From contig NC_044921.1 in the NCBI RefSeq assembly GCF_003576645.1, forward strand, positions 25,551,304 through 25,615,303: a stretch of 64,000 nt of DNA, given 5' to 3'. The notes under the pieces are model-generated. The model was not told where the DNA came from, searched no databases, and was given only the letters and a program-made list of their open reading frames with translations. Of this stretch, positions 58,266 through 64,000 are shown piece after piece. Both the position numbers and the translations under genes were made by a program. The DNA is from Ipomoea triloba (lineage: Eukaryota > Streptophyta > Magnoliopsida > Solanales > Convolvulaceae). Each line of letters starts with the position of its first letter. The first letter of the stretch is position 1.

Positions 58266-60175
58266 TAAAAAATAGATAGACTTTTCAAAAATAATGACTT
58301 TCCCTTTCTTTTGGGGAAAATCATTTTCCACTATAGCAGCCAATCACCTGCCACCACCACCACCCACCACCACGACTATCCCATCTGACCACCAGTCCTC
58401 CACCACCACTATCATTGTATATTTTAAATATTTAAAATTATTTTAATTTGTATATTTTAAATATTTAAAATTAAAAATAATTATACTCATTCCCCAGAAA
58501 ATGAACCAAACACAGTAAGATAATTTTCCAGATACTTTTAAAATTCAGAAGTTTCGTCATTATTACTGTGCTAGAAAAATTACATTTTTCAATCACTATG
58601 GTTTGACATGGATGGGTAGAATGAATCAAATGATTCACTTTGGTTTTGTCGCTATTTATGATTGATGTTGAGATTACAAAAAGAGAGGGGTTGTTACGTT
58701 GAGGGGATGGCAAAAAGAAGCTAAGCCGGCCGGCACCACCGACGACTATGTTATTTATAAATCTATGCACAAAACATATTAATTATAGCAGGCCAAGAAT
58801 ATAATGCAAATGACACAAGGAAATGTTAAGTTCATAAGCCAACAAAAAACATCATCCATCATAAATGTATGCCTTTCTCGTACGTAGCGGTATTGACCAT
58901 ATGCCACATTTGCTCAATCATCCGACACCTTAAATTATTTGGCATCCTAATTGTCCTCTTTTCACTTTCAACTCCCCCTTGTTAACGGTCATAATCAAAC
59001 ATTCTAGATCATAGTTAACGTTTTTTGGGGTATCTAGAAATCTAAGAATACTGAGAGTTAATAAAATAGTCTATATTTAGTTCGTTAGAAGTTTTAAATT
59101 TGAACCAAAATTTAAGAACTCCTCACTGTTTTATTGAGGTTGGTGGAGGTGGACGTGTCTTAAATGCACTTCCATTCTTTTTTGTCCTGAGTAATATTCG
59201 AATACTGCATCTTGAGACTGCTATAGCAAAGCAATGCTTTTAAGTTATTTTGAGTTGATTGATCAGTTGAGCTGTGCTTTTGAGAGCAGTAGAAAGGTAA
59301 ATGGTTTGGGCTTATACAACTAATAAGGAGTTACTTATTCAGAAGATTATAATGTGAGTTAAATTATATAAAGAAAAAGAAGTCTTACAACCTAAAGAAA
59401 TTTAACAATTTATATGAATTTTTAAAAAGTATATTTTAGTTACCTGAAATTGTAGTGTAAGTGATACAATTAATGCAATTGTAACGTCAAAAGATCATTT
59501 AAAAAAGTTTAAAATTAGAATAACAAATTCGATTTTTTGTATACTGCACTGCATCTTACGGGATGGAATTAATCTAGCAAACCTAATTATCAACAAAAAA
59601 TCTAGAAAGAAATAGTGGGAATCAAATTACAACTCAATAAGGATGCCTAATTTCATGCACACTTTACACTAAAGCATTACCCTAGATTTATAAAATGGCA
59701 TTAAAAAGATTCAACAAGTGGTGAAAGTTTTGATCATGATGGGCATTGACCCTACTTGTTTTGGCATCAGAGAAAGCTGTGAATAGTTAATGACAGTTAA
59801 ATAACAAAGTAACCCGTATTACACCAATCATAATACAGCTTTCTTGATAGGATTTTGAATTGATTATTTTAGGATTATGGTTTAATTTCTCCTATTTGTC
59901 TTCTTTTGCAATCTTTTGGCCTGCCGCTAGCGGCAAAAGAGATAAAGTTGGTTTCTTGGAAGTCACTCTTGGGGTTCAAATGGAGTATAAATAATACAAT
60001 CCACATTACATTGCTTATATTAGCACCATTATTATATCACATTCTAAGAAATTCCTGATCGAAATCCTTAATTTTTTGGTGTTTGGTCGTGTTTTGCGTT
60101 GGTGGGTACGAGGAAAAAAGATTAGAGCTTGTTGGGGAGTAGTTTTCTTGGGCGTTCTTGAAATTCCGGCGAGGG

Positions 60176-63100
60176 ATGGCGTCGGCGGCAGCGGAAGAGT
60201 GGTCGGTGCAGAATGAAATGGGCTGTGGTCTAGTCGGAGCGTTGTTCCAACGCGCCGGCGGATCAAAGCCAAGCAAGTCTCCGCCGTCGCCACGGGCTCC
60301 GGCCGCCAAGAACCAAATCACGGTGGACGCCCGGAGGCGGCGGAGCAGCTCGGAGATTAACCAAAGGAGTTCAAACGGCTGCGGCGGCGGCGATCACCGG
60401 CAAAGAACTCCGAGGACAACCACAATGCCGCCGCCGCAAGCGGCGAACTTAGCATACACGCAGAGGCTTAGAAGGGAGCCGACGTTCACCTCAAGTGAAC
60501 TGAGCGTCAACATTGTAGGCCACAGAAAATCAAGCGCCGCCGCCTGCGGTTTATACCGCGCTTCCGCCGGAAACGTGATGCTCACGCGCCACCAGGGAAA
60601 TCTGAACCAAAAACCATCAAAACAGAAAGAGAGCTTGAACGGGAAAGTGTTAGGGAGCCATCTCGGCGCCGCCGCCGTGATGGGCAACATTTTCCGGCAG
60701 CCAACGTTAAGAACTGTGCTTACTGGTTTCAGCAAAAGTATGGATCCTGACGTTGTGAAATCTATGGGAAATGAACACTACCGGCAAGGAAGATACGAGG
60801 AAGCATTGAATTTATACAGTGAAGCCATTGCCATAAATCCCAGAAATCCATGTTATCACAGCAACAAAAGTGCAGCTTTAATGGCGCTTTCCCGCCCCAT
60901 TGAAGCTGTTTTTGAATGCAGAGAAGCCATCCGCTTAGACCCTTTTTACCATAACGCCCAATACCGCCTAGCAAATCTATATTTCAGGTACCAAAAACCT
61001 TTTTTTCTTTCATTAACCAGAAAACCCGCAATCACTATCCTGTGTACTAGGTAAATCTAGCCTCGTGACTGTTACACTATGTCGGTCAAAATTCAGGTCC
61101 AGCACCAGGAAATTGTTGGGCGAAAGACGGTAAAAGGTCAAATCCATTCATGCCGGCCTCTAGAAAATGTGCTGGTATAAGGAAATAAAATTATGTTTTC
61201 ACTAGTGACTATAACTTTTGGTGTAGTGATAAGATTGATCTTAAAAAGTGATCCTAGTTAACAAAGGATCACAAAGAAGTAAAACAGGCTAGATTGCTCA
61301 TAGGTGATAGATTCAAATCAAAAAGTCTAATAAACTAGAAATTTGAGTTCAAGATCAAATTATATTGTTCTGCAATTTTGGCAGGTTGGGAGAAGCAGAG
61401 AAAGCTGTGAGCCATTACGAACAATCGGGGCGAAAAGCCGAGGGTAAGGACATTGATCAAGCTAAAGCTCTAAGCAAAATTCTTGCGAGTTGCAGTGAAG
61501 CTCAAAGAGTTAAAGACTGGGCAGCATTGCTTAAGCAGAGCCAAAGTGCATTGTCTTTGGGTTCAGATTCATCTCCTCAGGTTAAACCAAGAATGCTGAT
61601 ATGATTTCTTTACTTTTTTACTGCAAATTACATTGTTGAATCTGTGGATTAATCAGTCTTTATCCATGTAAAGATCTTAGCAATGAAAGCTGAAGCCTTG
61701 GTGAAACTCCAGAGACATGAAGAAGCATACACTGCACTTGTGAAATGGCCAGCTTTTGATACAGAGCAATGTACCTCCCTTTTTGGCTCAGCAAAAACTG
61801 CATATTTCTTAGGAGTTAAAGCTCAAGTCCTCATGGCTATTGGAAGGTAAAAAATTCAACAAATTTTCATCCAAAATTCTACCCAAAATCCTATTTTTTT
61901 TGGGTGACAAGAACCGCAAGTTCACAGCCACTATTTAAGGATGTATACCAGATAATTCCCTTAGTGGGTACTGGGTAAACCAACCTAGTAGGCTGCCTAT
62001 AGCTGACCGACTCAAACCAATAAGTAAATTCGACCTTGTTACCTTAGTCGCTAATCTAGATTATCAATAGCTGACTAGGTTAAACTAAGAAGACTAATAC
62101 CACTTCTAATGAAAATCAAATTTGAAATTTTGTATTTATCAACCATCAATTTGACTAGCTTGACTAAAGTTATACATCTGTTTTTTTTTGGGTGACAAGA
62201 ACGGCAACCATTATTTGAGGGTATATACCAGATAATCCCATCTTGTTACCTTGGTGGGTAAAACAACCTAGTAGGCTATCTATAGTTGACCGGATTTGAC
62301 CAATAAGTAAATCTGGTCTTGTTACCTTGATCTAGCATAGATTATTCATAGTTGATTAGGTCAAAATAAAAAGATCTCTATTTAAAATTTTATAATTACC
62401 AACCATTAATTTGACAAACTTGACTAAGATTATAGGTAGAATCCTGTTTATTACACTCGTGCGAACCAGGTGACAACAATTGTTGTTGGGTTGCTGCAGG
62501 TTTGAGGATGCTGTGAGTGGTGCTAAGCAAGCAGCGTTGTTGGACCGAAGCAGCGAACAAAATGCGGCGTTGCTGGTGAAGAAAATGGCGGCGGTGGCGG
62601 CGGCGAGATCGAGCGCAAATGATCTTTTCAAGGCTTCAAAGTTTGCAGAAGCGGCGGCCATGAACACTCAGGGATTAGGACACGATCCATGCAATTCAGT
62701 TCTGCTGTATAACAGAGCAGCTTGCAGGTTCAAGCTGGGATTGTTCGAGAAGGCGCTTGAGGATTGCACCGCCGCGCTTAATCTCCGGCCGTCGTACCGA
62801 AAGGCAAGAACACGGCGAGCTGACTGTAATGTTAAGGTGAGAATTGAATTAAAAACCTTTTTTTTTTTTAGTTTTTAATATTATTGACTCTATTAGTACC
62901 TAGGTACTTTCTCAACCTATTGAAACTGTTCCCACACTGAAATTCTAACCTGAGACCTCTTATTTGAGAAGTCACAACTATGCGGCTGAATTGAAAACTT
63001 TAATTTGCTGATATTAAAATTTTCTTTATTATATTGTTAATTGGTTTATGTTTATGGGTTGAGTTTAGTTGGAGAGATGGGAGGCTGCGATTCAAGATTG

Positions 63101-63248
63101 CGAGGTGTTGATCCAAGAAACGCCGGGAGATGAGGCGGTCAGGCGGCTGTTCACGGCGGCGAAACAGCGGCTGGACCGGCAGCGACAGGAGGATTACGGC
63201 CATAGGTTGCAACTACGGCCCCGCTCCGACCTGGTTTTGGTCTCTTAG
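60176..63248 (+). CDS. TTL-type TPR protein lacking the thioredoxin-like domain
   Basis: This is a tetratricopeptide protein of the TTL (TPR and thioredoxin-like) group, which act as scaffolds or co-chaperones in osmotic-stress and brassinosteroid responses. ATG 60176 gives MASAAAEEWSVQ. Five exons join in phase to 565 residues: 60176-60987, 61385-61580, 61674-61846, 62500-62836 and 63069-63248. A disordered N-terminus rich in Ser, Arg and Pro is followed by TPR motifs from about 193: SMGNEHYRQGRYEEALNLYS, NKSAALMALSRPIEAVFECR, then a second array with SANDLFKASKFAEAAAMNTQ and YNRAACRFKLGLFEKALEDC. Family members continue past the last TPR into a thioredoxin-like domain; here the frame ends DLVLVS-stop, just where that domain normally begins, and none is visible downstream. 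Either a natural TPR-only form or a truncated gene. Confidence 0.88.
61895..62330. repeat. Two copies of dispersed repeat family D in TTL intron 3
   Basis: Segments at about 61895-62045 and 62172-62330 both run T-rich lead, GGGTGACAAGAAC, ATACCAGATAATCCC (or TTCCC), CAACCTAGTAGGCT, GACCG, CAATAAGTAAAT, CTTGTTACCT. They are direct repeats of each other and resemble 6605-6760 in CRY1 intron 3. Confidence 0.7.
62843..62999 (-). mobile_element. SINE family A copy in TTL intron 4
   Basis: After a T run come TATTGACTCTATTAG, CTTTCTCAACCTATTGAAAC, then GAGACCTCTTATTTGAGAAG and CACAACTATG: the SINE in reverse complement. GAATTAAAAACCTTT on the left and GAATTGAAAACTTT on the right make a probable but imperfect target duplication. 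Confidence 0.7.
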
Positions 63249-63581
63249 CACCTAACAATTTATATATATATTGTCAAAAATTTTTGTGTTCGATTATCAT
63301 TTATTTAATTAATTTAGATTGATTAATTAAGAGTGTAAACTAATAGTTGAATTAGGCATTTATGCTTATATAATTCAACAAAATGGAGTGAAAGAAAAGA
63401 AAATTACAGGATTATATATGAATGAATATAATATAGCAAGATAGTAATAATCATTATTTTCTTTTCTAGTCCCCTGCATTGTAGATAAAATTTTCAGGGT
63501 AAATTTTTTTTTTTTTTTTGAGGGATTTTGAAAATGCCAAAAGTCTTGTCGGCCTCCTAGCCTATGCAACATCTTTAATCT
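63249..63581. other. Short spacer between convergent TTL-type and TPP genes
   Basis: About 330 bp of AT-rich 3' flanking sequence. I examined it for the missing thioredoxin-like domain of the TTL-type protein and found none in any frame. Confidence 0.6.
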
Positions 63582-64000
63582 TTAGGAAAGATCAGATTTT
63601 GTGGTCCACTCTACCAAACGCCTCAAGAACTGCATAACCTGCCATATAAACAATTATGCTAATATTATTATTTTCTCTAAAAAAAAGTAATAAAAAATAA
63701 TAATAATCTTCTCAAAAAAAATAATAATAATAGATGTAATATTAGTATATAAGCATTTGGGGATTTGTCTTCTCTGCTAGTCTATAATGCAAGATTAGTA
63801 CTTAGTAGCGTAATATATGGATGCTATGTGGAATTTTTGTTAAAATATACAGTATATACTTGCCTCGGATGGTTCTTGTAAAGAATATGAAGCGCTGGTT
63901 TCTTTAGGAATTCTGGATACTAAGATTCCAAAACCTTGCCTTCTTTGTCGGAGGACCTTAAATGCATCCTCGTCGGTCCGATCGTCGCCGATGTAGACCG
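63582..64000 (-). CDS. Trehalose-6-phosphate phosphatase, 3' end (partial)
   Basis: The last two exons of a TPP gene run off the right edge of the window: 64000-63864 and 63638-63582. TPP removes phosphate from trehalose-6-phosphate, the sugar-status signal of plants. The visible part starts [20 protein letters not shown], containing the C-terminal HAD phosphatase motif GDDRTDED, then [20 protein letters not shown]. The last exon encodes [18 protein letters not shown] and a stop. The penultimate exon ends GAG followed by GCAAGT, so this intron appears to use a GC-AG donor. The N-terminal two thirds, with the DYDGTL nucleophile motif, lie outside the window. Confidence 0.93.

Larger units (their letters stand above)
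53826..60175. other. Intergenic, 6.3 kb
   Basis: This is the largest gene-free stretch, between divergent MFS and TTL-type genes. Apart from the listed elements (palindromic element at 54430, AAG repeat at 56817, tandem repeat at 57010, Mutator-type MITE at 57792, SINE at 58168), it is AT-rich with no credible frame. Positions 54300-54425 contain a 15-base G run and two copies of the word CCCTAAGGAGT. The last ~150 bp are the TTL-type gene leader. Confidence 0.5.

Noticed and set aside
60015..60321. Minus-strand frames opposite the TTL first exon
   Set aside because: Shadows of a GC-rich, serine/proline/arginine-coding exon; no family similarity.

Overview
This window is nuclear DNA of a flowering plant. 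Its genes are split by short, AT-rich GT-AG introns, the spacers are AT-rich and full of plant-type transposon debris, and every protein I recognise is a plant family member (cryptochrome, APR-like protein, plant SR factor, TTL, trehalose-phosphate phosphatase). A eudicot is clear. An asterid (for example Convolvulaceae) is only my guess from the look of the proteins and repeats. Exon boundaries were derived by reading splice sites and checking reading phase. For the complete genes other than the first, the summed exon lengths are exact multiples of three.

Layout from left to right (+ means rightward): an APR-like thioredoxin-fold protein (1288-3217, +, with a frameshift in exon 1); CRY1 blue-light receptor (8908-5714, -); a TMEM135/Tim17-type membrane protein (19341-14690, -); a BTL-type mitochondrial adenine nucleotide carrier (23730-20617, -); NOC3 ribosome-biogenesis factor (25938-31912, +); SC35 splicing factor (32929-35159, +); a Pumilio RNA-binding protein (41591-38231, -); a plastid-type SAM methyltransferase (48105-50959, +); a major facilitator transporter (53825-51258, -); a TTL-type TPR protein that stops where its thioredoxin-like domain should begin (60176-63248, +); and the 3' end of a trehalose-6-phosphate phosphatase (64000-63582, -). 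The genes are unrelated housekeeping, signalling and transport genes. I see no operon-like or clustered pathway.

The spacers and several introns carry identifiable mobile elements. They include a tRNA-like SINE family with about nine copies, several flanked by clear target-site duplications; a second SINE-like family; two related Mutator-type MITEs, one with a perfect 9-bp duplication; a hAT-type element with an 8-bp duplication spanning an assembly gap; a Harbinger-like MITE; short-LTR (TRIM-like) fragments with a tRNA-Met primer site; a decayed Helitron coding fragment; and an LTR-like block holding a 44-bp minisatellite. Other structures are a perfect 77-nt palindrome, a 19-bp-stem hairpin, a 51-nt G run and an (AAG)n tract. 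I found no previously undescribed biological system. The best second looks are the TTL protein without its thioredoxin domain, the APR-like frameshift, the SINE family and the palindromic element.
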